This document shows positions 1 through 7,994 of a stretch of 34,844 bases of DNA, piece after piece. The DNA comes from CAZFHP01 sp964519365. Its GTDB lineage: Bacteria; Babelota; Babeliae; Babelales; RVW-14. A program made the translations under genes and the position numbers. The stretch lies in the NCBI GenBank assembly GCA_964519365.1, contig CAZFHP010000011.1, positions 1 to 34,844 on the forward strand, written 5' to 3'. The notes under the pieces are model-generated. The model saw only the letters and a list, made by a program, of their open reading frames with translations. It did not search any database and was not told the origin of the DNA. The stretch's first letter is position 1, and the number at the start of each line of letters is the position of its first letter.

Positions 1-77
1 TTTAAATCTAGAATATTTTTCATCCGCGGTTACATAGAACGAGATGTTCGTCAGATAAAAAATATTCTAGATTTAAA
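1..77. repeat. Perfect 20-bp inverted repeat at the window edge
   Basis: Bases 1-20 (tttaaatctagaatattttt) are the exact reverse complement of bases 58-77, with a 37-base loop between them. The repeat lies inside a coding region. A fold-back at the very end of a scaffold is typical of a chimeric read end, but a genuine hairpin cannot be excluded. Confidence 0.9.
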
Positions 78-684
78 TATTTTTCAAACATTTTTAAAAT
101 TATGCGCCGGCAGAATTGGGCAAATTCTCAATATCTCATCGCTAAGCAATGACTGCGGAATTGATACTAAAACAGTTCGCTCATGGCTCTCACTTCTTGA
201 AGCAACTTATGTTATTTTTCTCTTAAACCCTTATTACAAAAATTTCGGCAAACGCCTTATCAAATCACCAAAACTCTATTTTGTTGACACAGGAATAGCA
301 TGCTCTTTACTCAACATAAAAAATCCTCAAGAACTCTCTGAACATTATAATAGAGGAGGACTTATCGAATCATTTATTATTTCTGACTTATACAAGCAAT
401 ACTATAATCTTGATCAACGCCCATCTCTCTATTTTTGGCGCGACAATCAAGGAAACGAAATTGATGTCATCTTAGAACATGCACTGAACCTAACACCAAT
501 AGAAATCAAATCCGGCAAAACAATAAATACTGACTACTTCAAGCAGTTTCTCTATTTAAAAAATATTAAGAATTTTCCTGCATCAAAAAAGTTTGTCATC
601 TATGCGGGATTAGAAAACCAAAATTGGCCTGAAGCTCGTGTTTTAAGTTGGCAAAGAGCAGGAACGCTCATTCAAAATATCTAA
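1..684 (+). CDS. ATPase of AAA/DUF4143 family, C-terminal part (5' end cut by window edge)
   Basis: An open frame runs from base 1 to a TAA at 682-684 with no start, so the N-terminal ATPase domain lies outside the window. The translation contains YIERDVRQI near residue 11, a predicted helical segment with KTVRSWLSLLEATYV, KSPKLYFVDTGIA, and then FWRDNQGNEIDVI and TPIEIKSGKT. These are the landmarks of the DUF4143 C-terminal domain that follows an AAA_14 ATPase domain. The (N)EID...EIKSG pattern resembles a PD-(D/E)XK nuclease fold. Members are usually about 380-420 residues, so roughly half is missing. The gene converges on alaS with only six bases between the stop codons. The first seven codons look wrong for the family (see the finding on bases 1-77) and may be an assembly artefact. 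The family is confident; the cellular role is not known. Confidence 0.85.
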   Translation, partial: FKSRIFFIRGYIERDVRQIKNILDLNIFQTFLKLCAGRIGQILNISSLSNDCGIDTKTVRSWLSLLEATYVIFLLNPYYKNFGKRLIKSPKLYFVDTGIACSLLNIKNPQELSEHYNRGGLIESFIISDLYKQYYNLDQRPSLYFWRDNQGNEIDVILEHALNLTPIEIKSGKTINTDYFKQFLYLKNIKNFPASKKFVIYAGLENQNWPEARVLSWQRAGTLIQNI

Positions 685-690
685 CAAGTA

Positions 691-3381
691 CTAAGCGTTT
701 TTACTTACCCAACGAACAATTTCTTCGTTAAGCTTAGGGCAAAGCTCTGTGCCGCCGCCCTGAATAAATAACGGGCTTCCGCCGCCTTTGATCCCAAAGT
801 TTTCTTTTAAAAACAGAGAGAATTCTTTGAGATTAAGTATGTTTGCATATTGCTTGCTTACGTATCCCATAAACGCAAAGCGTTTATTAGCTTTATCTTG
901 AGATTTATTAATCAAAACATAAAAGCCTGGCTTTACACGTTCTAACTCTTGACAAATAGAGCGCATGTCGTCACTCGAGCTATCTTCAAGAACAAGATAC
1001 AAAAATGGGATCGAGCTCACACTCTCGCCAGCAATCTTACATGCTTCTTCGCTCAAATTAATTGGCGTAATTTGTTCAGCCCATTGTCCAATACGCGCAT
1101 GCGTTAACTGACGTTTTAAGCGCTTAACAGCGCTTAGAGCTTCTTGATAACTTTCTTGCTGTTTGCACACGGCATCAAACACTTTTTCTGGCTTTGCTTT
1201 AAACTGCTCACACAAGCACTTAATCATGCTAAAGCTATTTTGAAAAAGTTTTATTGCTTGCAGCCCAGAAACGCCTGTAACTCTTCGAGTTCCTGTAGCC
1301 AACGCCGTCTCGCTTATAATTTTAAAGCACCCAATAGTACCTGTGCTTGTCGCATGCGTCCCGCCACATAGTTCTTTTGAAAAGCCTGGGATACGAACAA
1401 TACGAACTTGTTCGGGGTTATATTTTTCGCCAAAGAACGCAAGCACCCCTTCTTTTTGTGCTTCGTCTAGTGTTTTATTATCGATTTTAAGCTCGATATT
1501 TTCTTGAATTTTTTGATTAACAAGCGTTTCTACTTGCTCTATTTCTTTTTGCGTAAGCGCTTTATGATGCGTAAAGTCAAACCTAAAATAATGATCGTTA
1601 ACAAGCGAACCAGCTTGTTTAACTTGCGGGCCAAGAATTTTTGTTAACGCAGCCTGAAGCATATGCGTCGCCGTATGATTCTTCACAGTGCTTAGGCGCT
1701 TATCTTTATCGACAATACTCTTAACGCTATCGCCAAGCTTAATAGCTTTTGCGTCTTGATTGTCTACTGTTTTGTTTGCAATCTTAACAAGAATAGCTGG
1801 GGCAAATGTATCACCTGCTTTTTTAAGCTCTAGAACGCTAAATTTCTGATCGTTAACGATAATATACCCTGTGTCGCCCACCTGCCCACCAGACTCAACA
1901 TAAAACGGCGACTCTTGCGTACTTAACCAGATATGATCGTTAAGATTCGTTACAAATTGCACAGAACTTTCGTTTTCAAGCGTATCATAGCCAATAAATT
2001 CTGTACTCAGGTCTTTAACGATAATTTCTTCTGCTTGAGTTTCTTTCATCTTTTTGCCAGAAAGTTTCTTTTGCTTGGCCATTTCCTGCTCAAAGCCAGA
2101 CGTATCTATTTCAAGCCCCTGCTCTTGGCATAAAAGTCCCGTAAGTTCTGGGGGAAACCCATATGTGTCATATAACTTAAACACATGCTCGCCAGAAAGA
2201 ATATTTTTCTTTTCTCCTGAACTCTCTTTTTTTGCCTGAGCAATATACTTTTCAAGAATATTTTGGCCGTTGACAAGATTTATCGCAAACTTTTGGATCT
2301 CACTTTCAAGAACAGAAATAATAAGCGTCTTACTTTTTTCAAGCTCTGGATATACAGCTCCCATATGCTTGATAAACGAATAAGCAAGATTGACAAGAAG
2401 CTTATTGTCGTCAGAAAGCTTTTGAGCAAAAAGAGCTGCCCTGCGAATAATCTTACGCAACACATAACCCCGCCCATCATTAGATGGCGAGCAACCGTCA
2501 GCGATTAATAGCGAACTTGCTCTTACATGATCTGCAAGTACATGAAACGAAGCTTGTAATTTTTCAGAACTTTTTGCATAATTTTTACCAGAAAACTTTT
2601 GGGCCTCGTCTATCAAAAACTGCAACTGGTCAATATTAAATACGTTCTCTTTATTTTGCATGATCATGCACAAGCGTTCTAACCCCAGCCCCGTGTCAAC
2701 TCCTGTTTGCTCTAATGGCTTAAGCTCGCCGTCAAGCTGACGATCGTATTGCATAAACACAAGATTCCAGATTTCTACAAAGCGATCACACTCGCACCCC
2801 GGGGCACACTCTTTGCTCCCACAGCCATACTGTTGACCACGGTCAAAGTAAATCTCACTGCACGGCCCACACGGCCCCGTGTCACCCATTTGCCAGAAGT
2901 TATCAGCTTCGCCCAATTTTGTAATACGTTTTTCTGGAATTTTTATGTCGTCCCGCCAGATAGCATATGCATCTTCGTCTTTTTTATAAACAGACGGATA
3001 AAGCTTTTCAGGGTCTAAATTTAGTTCTTTTGTCAAGAACTCCCAGGCATACTCTATCGCTTCTTTTTTAAAGTAATCGCCGAAAGAAAAGTTCCCGAGC
3101 ATTTCAAAAAACGTCAAATGCCTTGCAGTAAAACCAACTTGATCTAAATCGTTATGCTTACCCCCGGCACGAACACACTTTTGACTCGACGTCGCTCGTA
3201 TGTACGAACGCTTCTCTTTGCCCAAAAAGCAATCTTTAAACTGGTTCATGCCAGCATTGGTAAATAATAACGTTGGATCTTGGGCTGGGATAAGCGATGA
3301 ACTTGGAACAATCGTATGATCGTTTTTTTTGAAAAATGATAAAAATTTCTCTCGAATTTTAAAAGAATCCATAAAAGACAT
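691..3381 (-). CDS. alaS: Alanyl-tRNA synthetase
   Basis: This cytoplasmic class II synthetase charges tRNA-Ala and edits mischarged Ser or Gly. The 896 residues are slightly more than the usual 870-880. The catalytic core is at the N-terminus (REKFLSFF near residue 10, RCVRAGGKHNDLDQVG-type block at 69-83, GDTGPCGPCSEI at 166-177, GLGLERL near 231). A Cys-rich stretch at 187-198 is normal for the family. The editing domain shows HTATH at 569-573 and CGGTH at 672-676, the zinc-binding residues. A glycine-rich C-Ala tail (GGGSPLFIQGGG) follows near residue 870. The ATG at 3381 has GGGAAG about nine bases upstream; Met4 is an alternative start. The gene lies downstream of the ankyrin gene in the same direction, but a terminator at 3422-3472 separates them, so it probably has its own promoter (TATATT lies shortly upstream). 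Confidence 0.98.
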   Translation of the reverse strand: MSFMDSFKIREKFLSFFKKNDHTIVPSSSLIPAQDPTLLFTNAGMNQFKDCFLGKEKRSYIRATSSQKCVRAGGKHNDLDQVGFTARHLTFFEMLGNFSFGDYFKKEAIEYAWEFLTKELNLDPEKLYPSVYKKDEDAYAIWRDDIKIPEKRITKLGEADNFWQMGDTGPCGPCSEIYFDRGQQYGCGSKECAPGCECDRFVEIWNLVFMQYDRQLDGELKPLEQTGVDTGLGLERLCMIMQNKENVFNIDQLQFLIDEAQKFSGKNYAKSSEKLQASFHVLADHVRASSLLIADGCSPSNDGRGYVLRKIIRRAALFAQKLSDDNKLLVNLAYSFIKHMGAVYPELEKSKTLIISVLESEIQKFAINLVNGQNILEKYIAQAKKESSGEKKNILSGEHVFKLYDTYGFPPELTGLLCQEQGLEIDTSGFEQEMAKQKKLSGKKMKETQAEEIIVKDLSTEFIGYDTLENESSVQFVTNLNDHIWLSTQESPFYVESGGQVGDTGYIIVNDQKFSVLELKKAGDTFAPAILVKIANKTVDNQDAKAIKLGDSVKSIVDKDKRLSTVKNHTATHMLQAALTKILGPQVKQAGSLVNDHYFRFDFTHHKALTQKEIEQVETLVNQKIQENIELKIDNKTLDEAQKEGVLAFFGEKYNPEQVRIVRIPGFSKELCGGTHATSTGTIGCFKIISETALATGTRRVTGVSGLQAIKLFQNSFSMIKCLCEQFKAKPEKVFDAVCKQQESYQEALSAVKRLKRQLTHARIGQWAEQITPINLSEEACKIAGESVSSIPFLYLVLEDSSSDDMRSICQELERVKPGFYVLINKSQDKANKRFAFMGYVSKQYANILNLKEFSLFLKENFGIKGGGSPLFIQGGGTELCPKLNEEIVRWVSKNA

Positions 3382-3421
3382 AATGATCTACTTCCCAATA
3401 TAACACGGTTACAAAAAAGCT

Positions 3422-3472
3422 AAAAAAATACCCCATACACTGCGCTATAACAACACATATGCGTATGGGGTA
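3422..3472 (-). terminator. Rho-independent terminator after the ankyrin gene
   Basis: On the minus strand a 10-bp stem (TACCCCATAC at 3472-3463 pairing with GTATGGGGTA at 3438-3429) is followed directly by seven T (A run at 3422-3428). The loop is long, 24 bases. It lies between the stop of the ankyrin gene and the start of alaS, so it should isolate the two transcripts. Confidence 0.75.
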
Positions 3473-3523
3473 AAGCTTACCATGTTTTAATGGGAGAGTA
3501 AATCGAAGAGCTGAAACAAATCT

Positions 3524-5227
3524 TTATCCAAACCAACCACCAAGCATGCCACCAAGCATACTCATTTTTTTTGGTTGGCTTGCAAGCAATAGTTCTTCTT
3601 CTTGTTTTACTTGTTGCTCTTGAACTTCAACACCTGTTAAGGCACCGTACTTACGCAACAAACGTATTCTTCTTTGGCATTCAACTGTAAGCTTCTTTCT
3701 CTGAGAAGCATCTTCTAATCGAGCAGCCATAATCTTTGTTCGCATGATATAATCTAAAATAGTTTTCCCTGTCTTGTCGACACAATTGATCAAATTTTCA
3801 AGGTTATCAGGCCCAATCGCTTTAATAACTTTTTGAACAAGCTCAAACGGCGCAAACCGAAATGCAAAATACAAGACACTTTGCCCCAACTTATTCACAG
3901 CACTAAGATCTGCTCGCAAAAAAATAAGTACATGGACATAGCCACGAAAACATATATCGCGACTCGACTTGGCAAGAGCCGTCGTAATAGGCGCACTCCC
4001 GCTCTCATCAGGAACATCAACGCTCGGAGCGCCAGGCACAATAAAACGAGTAATAAAAGGATGATCGTTAACGCCTAAAGACGTAAGTTCTCCAATCATA
4101 CTTGCAACTTCAGTATCACTATAACCACGCCAACGGCCTTTTCTCAAGCGAGTTTCAGAATCAAGCTGCCATGCCAAAAGCCCACGCCCATCACAGTCAA
4201 GTGCGTTTAAATCAATTTTGTTAACAACGTTATTATCACCAGCACAAACAAGTATTCGAATCTGTTTAACCGTTTGAGCAGCTTTTAACAGCAATAGCGA
4301 TAGGGGTAATAAACTTATTTTGCTATGTTCTGCATTATATGCCAACAATACACTTAGAACATTATCACGATACGAAGCAAGTGCATGCTCAATGGGAGTA
4401 TCTTCTGGAGAACGACGAATCTTAGATAGAATACCCAAGTATCCATCTTGTACTTCTGCAAAACGACTTCGTGCGAGCGCTCTACAAGCTGTAATCCCAG
4501 ACTTATTACTCAACCCACGAATATCAGCACCACTCTCTAAAAGCGTGCTTACAGCTCTTTGGTCATCTCCATCAATACCACGATACAAATCATGTGAACC
4601 TGACAAATCAATAGTATCGCCAAAGTCCCCTATTGCATCAAGAACATTCTTATGCTCACGCATAAGAGCTATGTGTATAATCGAATTCCCATCTCTATCT
4701 CGAACCGTTTGTACAAGCGCATTCGCATCACCACTGGCCAAAAGCCATTTTACAACGTTCGCATGCCCCGTTCGAGCCGCCCATAGGAATTTTTTTTCAA
4801 TACTTATAATTGGACGATACCATTTGTCTAAAACAGACACTATACACGCACCACGTTGCTCAGGAGTTTTTTGAGCAACTCTAAGAACGACTGATCGTTC
4901 TTCTTTCGATAGACTTGGAAAACCAAAATCGTTAATTTTCTGACACAAATCACAATAATGATTAAAATTAATAGCATCGACAGAAACAATAAAAGAAAAA
5001 ATCATGCTTCCTAATTCGATAGGAAAATCTTCTGGAAATACATGTTCTTGTAATACATTGAAAAATCTAACGTTTTCTTTGCTTTTTTTATGAACAACGC
5101 GAGTTTCGCGCTCAAGATTTTGCATAGTAGACGCTCTACGCTTTCCATAAACAGAACTTTTCATGCCATACGTAGGACTTGAAAAAGTATGAAACAATAA
5201 TACTATCGAAATTAAAATCTTTTTCAT
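3524..5227 (-). CDS. Secreted ankyrin-repeat protein, possible F-box-like segment
   Basis: The product has 567 residues. I chose the ATG at 5227 because GGAGG lies seven bases upstream and a clear signal peptide follows (MKKILISIVLLFHTFSSPTYG); the longer frame from 5272 has no such site. A basic linker is followed by FPEDFPIELGSMIFSFI, which loosely resembles the start of an F-box. Several degenerate ankyrin units follow: KKFLWAARTGHANVVKWLL, a DGDDQRAVSTLLESGADI unit, and units near the C-terminus ending in DKTGKTILDYI. The tail is Glu/Gln-rich and ends in a Met/Gly-rich MLGGMLGGWFG. Ankyrin repeats mediate protein binding. A secreted ankyrin protein in such a genome is a candidate host-interaction factor, which is inference. 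The leader resembles that of the ankyrin gene at 24358. Confidence 0.85.
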   Translation of the reverse strand: MKKILISIVLLFHTFSSPTYGMKSSVYGKRRASTMQNLERETRVVHKKSKENVRFFNVLQEHVFPEDFPIELGSMIFSFIVSVDAINFNHYCDLCQKINDFGFPSLSKEERSVVLRVAQKTPEQRGACIVSVLDKWYRPIISIEKKFLWAARTGHANVVKWLLASGDANALVQTVRDRDGNSIIHIALMREHKNVLDAIGDFGDTIDLSGSHDLYRGIDGDDQRAVSTLLESGADIRGLSNKSGITACRALARSRFAEVQDGYLGILSKIRRSPEDTPIEHALASYRDNVLSVLLAYNAEHSKISLLPLSLLLLKAAQTVKQIRILVCAGDNNVVNKIDLNALDCDGRGLLAWQLDSETRLRKGRWRGYSDTEVASMIGELTSLGVNDHPFITRFIVPGAPSVDVPDESGSAPITTALAKSSRDICFRGYVHVLIFLRADLSAVNKLGQSVLYFAFRFAPFELVQKVIKAIGPDNLENLINCVDKTGKTILDYIMRTKIMAARLEDASQRKKLTVECQRRIRLLRKYGALTGVEVQEQQVKQEEELLLASQPKKMSMLGGMLGGWFG

Positions 5228-5299
5228 GACATAACCTCCAAGAAAAATATTTTTTAATACGCACTTACTCAAAAAATAATCGTTACAATCGTTACTATG

Positions 5300-5328
5300 A
5301 GTATATCATAGGATAGCAAGGGCATCAA
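5300..5328 (-). promoter_or_regulatory. Sigma70-type promoter for the ankyrin gene
   Basis: On the minus strand TTGATG (5328-5323), a 17-base spacer and TATACT (5305-5300) form a good -35/-10 pair. The start codon at 5227 is about 70 bases downstream. Between them the motif taacgatt occurs twice in direct repeat, a possible regulator site. Confidence 0.6.
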
Positions 5329-5521
5329 ACGCCCCTATTTTAGGGTAAAGCACATAACACACCCCGAAAATAGCCATTTGAAAATCAAATTCAGCCAAAA
5401 CAGCCAAAAGTAGCAAATTTTTACAATTTCGCTATGCTTGAGTTCGCTATGCTTAAGAAATCTTTTTTAAGCATCATTTAAGTAGCATATAAAATACAGG
5501 TAAAATACAGGAGATATTTTT

Positions 5522-5770
5522 ATGGCTTTTTCAAAAGAAGACACACAACAAAAAGTTATTGATATCATCGTTGACAAACTCAATATGCCACAAGAAAACA
5601 TAAAGCTTGAATCAACGTTTAAAGATCTTGGCGCAGACTCTCTTGATATCGTAGAAATGATCATGAATTTTGAAGAAACATTTGGCATTGAAATCAAAGA
5701 CGAAGATGCAGAAAAAATTCAATCTGTTGCTCAAGCCATTGAACTAATTCACAATGTTCGCAAAAAATAA
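5522..5770 (+). CDS. acpP: Acyl carrier protein
   Basis: This small acidic protein carries growing acyl chains on a 4'-phosphopantetheine arm. It has 82 residues, typical for the family. The modification site is Ser40 in LGADSLDIVEMIM, the universal DSL motif at the start of helix II. AGGAG lies seven bases before the ATG. The stop is 12 bases before fabF, so the two are almost certainly cotranscribed and act together: FabF condenses malonyl-ACP with acyl-ACP. No other fatty-acid synthesis gene is in the window. Upstream, TATAAA near 5489 may be a -10 box, without a convincing -35. Confidence 0.97.
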   Translation: MAFSKEDTQQKVIDIIVDKLNMPQENIKLESTFKDLGADSLDIVEMIMNFEETFGIEIKDEDAEKIQSVAQAIELIHNVRKK

Positions 5771-5782
5771 GTAATCACATAC

Positions 5783-7111
5783 ATGAGCACACGAAATAAC
5801 GTCCATGAGGTCGTTATTACAGGCATAGGTCTGGTAACACCATTAGGAACAAACACACAAGCAACCTGGGAAAATATCGTCGCAGGAAATTCCGGCTTAT
5901 CACGCTTTGATCATCCAGATTTAGAAGGTTATAGATATCGCAACGTTGGCCTTGTTAAAGAAACTGATGAACAACGTAATAATATCCTCAGCCCAAAAGA
6001 TCAAAAGAAAACTGATCGTTTTATTCATCTTGCTTTAATGGCAGGGCATGAAGCTATGTACGACGCTGGTCTTGACCAACAAAACCCTATAGATCGAAAT
6101 CGTTTTGGAGTTCATGTAGGCGTCGGCGTCGGAGGCCTTGAAACCGTCAGCAATGCTGCATTAACATTTGACAAACGTGGGCCGAAAAGACTTTCACCGT
6201 TTATTGTCCCCAAAGCAATCAATAACTTAGCTCCATGCTGGCTCTCAATGCAATGGAACCTACAAGGCCCAAGCATCGCAGTAACAAGCGCCTGCAGTTC
6301 TGGCGCAGACGCCATTGGAACAGCATTTCGCGCTATTCGCAATGGGTATTGCGATTATATGCTTGCAGGCGGAACAGAATCTGGAATAATCCCATTGGGT
6401 ATTGCTGCATTTGGCAATATGCGCGCACTTTCCAGCTGGTCTGGCGATCCCAAACAAGCAAGTCGACCATTTGATAAAGATCGCAATGGCTTTGTCATAG
6501 CAGAAGGTTCAGGAATTATCGTTTTAGAACGTAAAGATTTAGCAGTCAAACGTGGGGCTCACATCTATGCCGAACTAGCTGGTTATGGGACAACCGCTGA
6601 CGCTCATCATATTACGGCTATGCACCCTGAGTGCCGCGGGGCTGTCAGCGCCATGAATCAAGCTCTTGCTGATGCTCAAATCGATAAAACTAAAATTAAT
6701 TACATAAATGCCCACGGCACAAGTACTCATATGAATGACCCGCTTGAAACCCTGGCGCTTAAAAAAGTTTTCGGCGAACATATTATTCCCAAAGACTCTC
6801 AAAATACCCATGGGTATACGCACGCAATACAAAAGTATATTTCAAGCAAACAAACACACGCACTTGTCAGCAGTACAAAATCTATGACCGGGCATATGCT
6901 TGGCGCTGCAGGAGGTGTAGAAATTGCACTTAGCGCGCTTGCGCTTAAGCATCAAATCGCACCCCCTACGATTAATCTTGACAACCCTGATCCTGCATGT
7001 GATCTTGATTATGTACCACATAAAGCCCGAAAAGCTAAACTCGAATATGCTATGTCCAATAGCTTTGGCTTCGGCGGCGGCAATGCTGTTGTTATTGTAA
7101 AGAAAGCTTAA
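5783..7111 (+). CDS. fabF: 3-oxoacyl-[acyl-carrier-protein] synthase II (KAS II)
   Basis: This cytoplasmic condensing enzyme elongates acyl-ACP with malonyl-ACP, releasing CO2. It has 442 residues, against about 412 usually. The thiolase-fold active site is complete: Cys171 in VTSACSSGADAI, His310 in INAHGTSTHMND, Lys365 and His370 in SSTKSMTGHMLGAAGG, and the glycine-rich SNSFGFGGGNA near the C-terminus. The extra length is mostly an insertion at about 333-357, just before the KSMTGH loop. The ATG is chosen because VVITGIGLVTPLG follows at the expected distance; its ribosome site is weak, consistent with coupling to acpP. It converges on the toxin gene at 7180. Confidence 0.97.
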   Translation: MSTRNNVHEVVITGIGLVTPLGTNTQATWENIVAGNSGLSRFDHPDLEGYRYRNVGLVKETDEQRNNILSPKDQKKTDRFIHLALMAGHEAMYDAGLDQQNPIDRNRFGVHVGVGVGGLETVSNAALTFDKRGPKRLSPFIVPKAINNLAPCWLSMQWNLQGPSIAVTSACSSGADAIGTAFRAIRNGYCDYMLAGGTESGIIPLGIAAFGNMRALSSWSGDPKQASRPFDKDRNGFVIAEGSGIIVLERKDLAVKRGAHIYAELAGYGTTADAHHITAMHPECRGAVSAMNQALADAQIDKTKINYINAHGTSTHMNDPLETLALKKVFGEHIIPKDSQNTHGYTHAIQKYISSKQTHALVSSTKSMTGHMLGAAGGVEIALSALALKHQIAPPTINLDNPDPACDLDYVPHKARKAKLEYAMSNSFGFGGGNAVVIVKKA

Positions 7112-7179
7112 TTTAGGGCCATACAGCACAAAATCAACTTCTGTCCCTGTCGATGTTCTCCAAAAATATATCGAGTATC

Positions 7180-7446
7180 CTAAAAAAGATCTGCGTGAGT
7201 TCCCGTTCTAACAAAGATTATAGTCGTAGATGTCTTCTTGTAGATAAGAAGCCAATTGGGTTCAATATGACATTCGTAATAACTGTTAAAAGAACCCTTA
7301 AGCTTATGGTTACGATTTTTTACAGGCAACCCCTGATTTGAGGCTAATAGAACCATGATTTTTTTAAGTTTTTCTATTTCTCCCCCTCGTTTCTGAGCTT
7401 TCTTAAGATCTCTTGCAAACTGTTTATGATAAATCAGCTTAAGCAC
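7180..7446 (-). CDS. yafQ: YafQ-family type II toxin (RelE/ParE superfamily mRNA interferase)
   Basis: The product has 88 residues. YafQ toxins bind the ribosome and cleave mRNA. The hallmark pieces are present: FARDLKKAQKRG, NHKLKG with His47, YYECHIEPNWLLIY with His60 and Trp65, and the C-terminal RTGTHADLF with His84 and Phe88. These match the catalytic positions known for E. coli YafQ, except that the family Asp after the EP dipeptide is Asn64 here. The start is GTG directly after the antitoxin stop, with no spacer, a normal arrangement for translational coupling. Partner: the gene at 7447-7701. The family call is confident; whether the toxin is active is open. Confidence 0.93.
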   Translation of the reverse strand: MLKLIYHKQFARDLKKAQKRGGEIEKLKKIMVLLASNQGLPVKNRNHKLKGSFNSYYECHIEPNWLLIYKKTSTTIIFVRTGTHADLF

Positions 7447-7701
7447 TTATATTCCCAGTTTTTTTAAAAGATCATCAATATCGTCTGCGGGAACAAGATC
7501 TTTTTTTCCTTCAACATCTTCTATCGTCTCACGAGTCTTTTTACTTAAAGAACGCGCCTTATAAATTCGCTCATCAATTGATTCAATAACAATCTCTCGC
7601 ATACTCTTACCAAGCAATGCAGCCAAAGCTTTTAATCTTCGATGACTCTCTTTCGGAATATCAATCGTTATACGAGACAAATCATTTTTCATCTGCATCA
7701 T
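7447..7701 (-). CDS. Ribbon-helix-helix antitoxin of the YafQ-type toxin
   Basis: The product has 84 residues. The N-terminal SRITIDIPKESHRRLKALAALLGKSMREIVIESI reads as a CopG/RelB-type ribbon-helix-helix DNA-binding domain: a beta strand followed by two helices. The acidic C-terminal part (VEGKKDLVPADDIDDLLKKLGI) would be the toxin-binding tail. Such antitoxins neutralise the toxin and repress their own operon. The start could be Met1, Met2 or Met4; AAAGGG lies a few bases before Met1. A possible -10 (TATGCT or TATAAC) lies near 7741-7752. Confidence 0.9.
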   Translation of the reverse strand: MMQMKNDLSRITIDIPKESHRRLKALAALLGKSMREIVIESIDERIYKARSLSKKTRETIEDVEGKKDLVPADDIDDLLKKLGI

Positions 7702-7994
7702 AAACCCTTTCTTTTTTTACTTCTAAAAATTCAATTTTAGTTATAGCATACCATAAATAAAGAAATAAAGAAATGCGGGTCCTACTATTAAGCCATATCT
7801 AAAACAGGGCTCAAGATCTTGGTCACAAATTTATCCAGTAAATCCTACCAATCATGGCCATCGTGGTTCAGACAAACACCTGCTACTTAAAGAAAACCGT
7901 TGTTTTCCCATCCTTATCACTTGTGCGCAAATACTTTAAATAGTTTTTCCAGATCAAGACCTGTTTGCAATCTTAATTATCAAACTCACGTTAT
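7702..7994. other. Intergenic stretch with one dispersed-repeat copy
   Basis: About 290 bases between two minus-strand genes. I see no open frame of note and no clear terminator. The only recognisable element is the 47-base repeat at 7831-7877 described separately. Confidence 0.6.
7831..7877 (-). repeat. Dispersed repeat, copy A (gtctgaacca... type)
   Basis: Read on the minus strand, these 47 bases align without gaps to 11913-11959 on the plus strand. The two share tttgtctgaacca exactly and then a degenerate pattern of roughly 11-12 base units of the gattnncagg type. Sequences of this style recur between genes in many environmental bacteria; that link is from memory and not tested here. Confidence 0.6.

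Noticed and set aside
4320..4874. 184-residue plus-strand ORF
   Set aside because: It lies wholly antisense to the ankyrin gene, which has a signal peptide, repeats and a ribosome site. The antisense frame shows no motif.
7831..7930. Remnant of a protein gene in the 7702-7994 gap
   Set aside because: A short minus-strand frame looks protein-like but has stops on both sides, and the sequence is better explained as a dispersed repeat copy.
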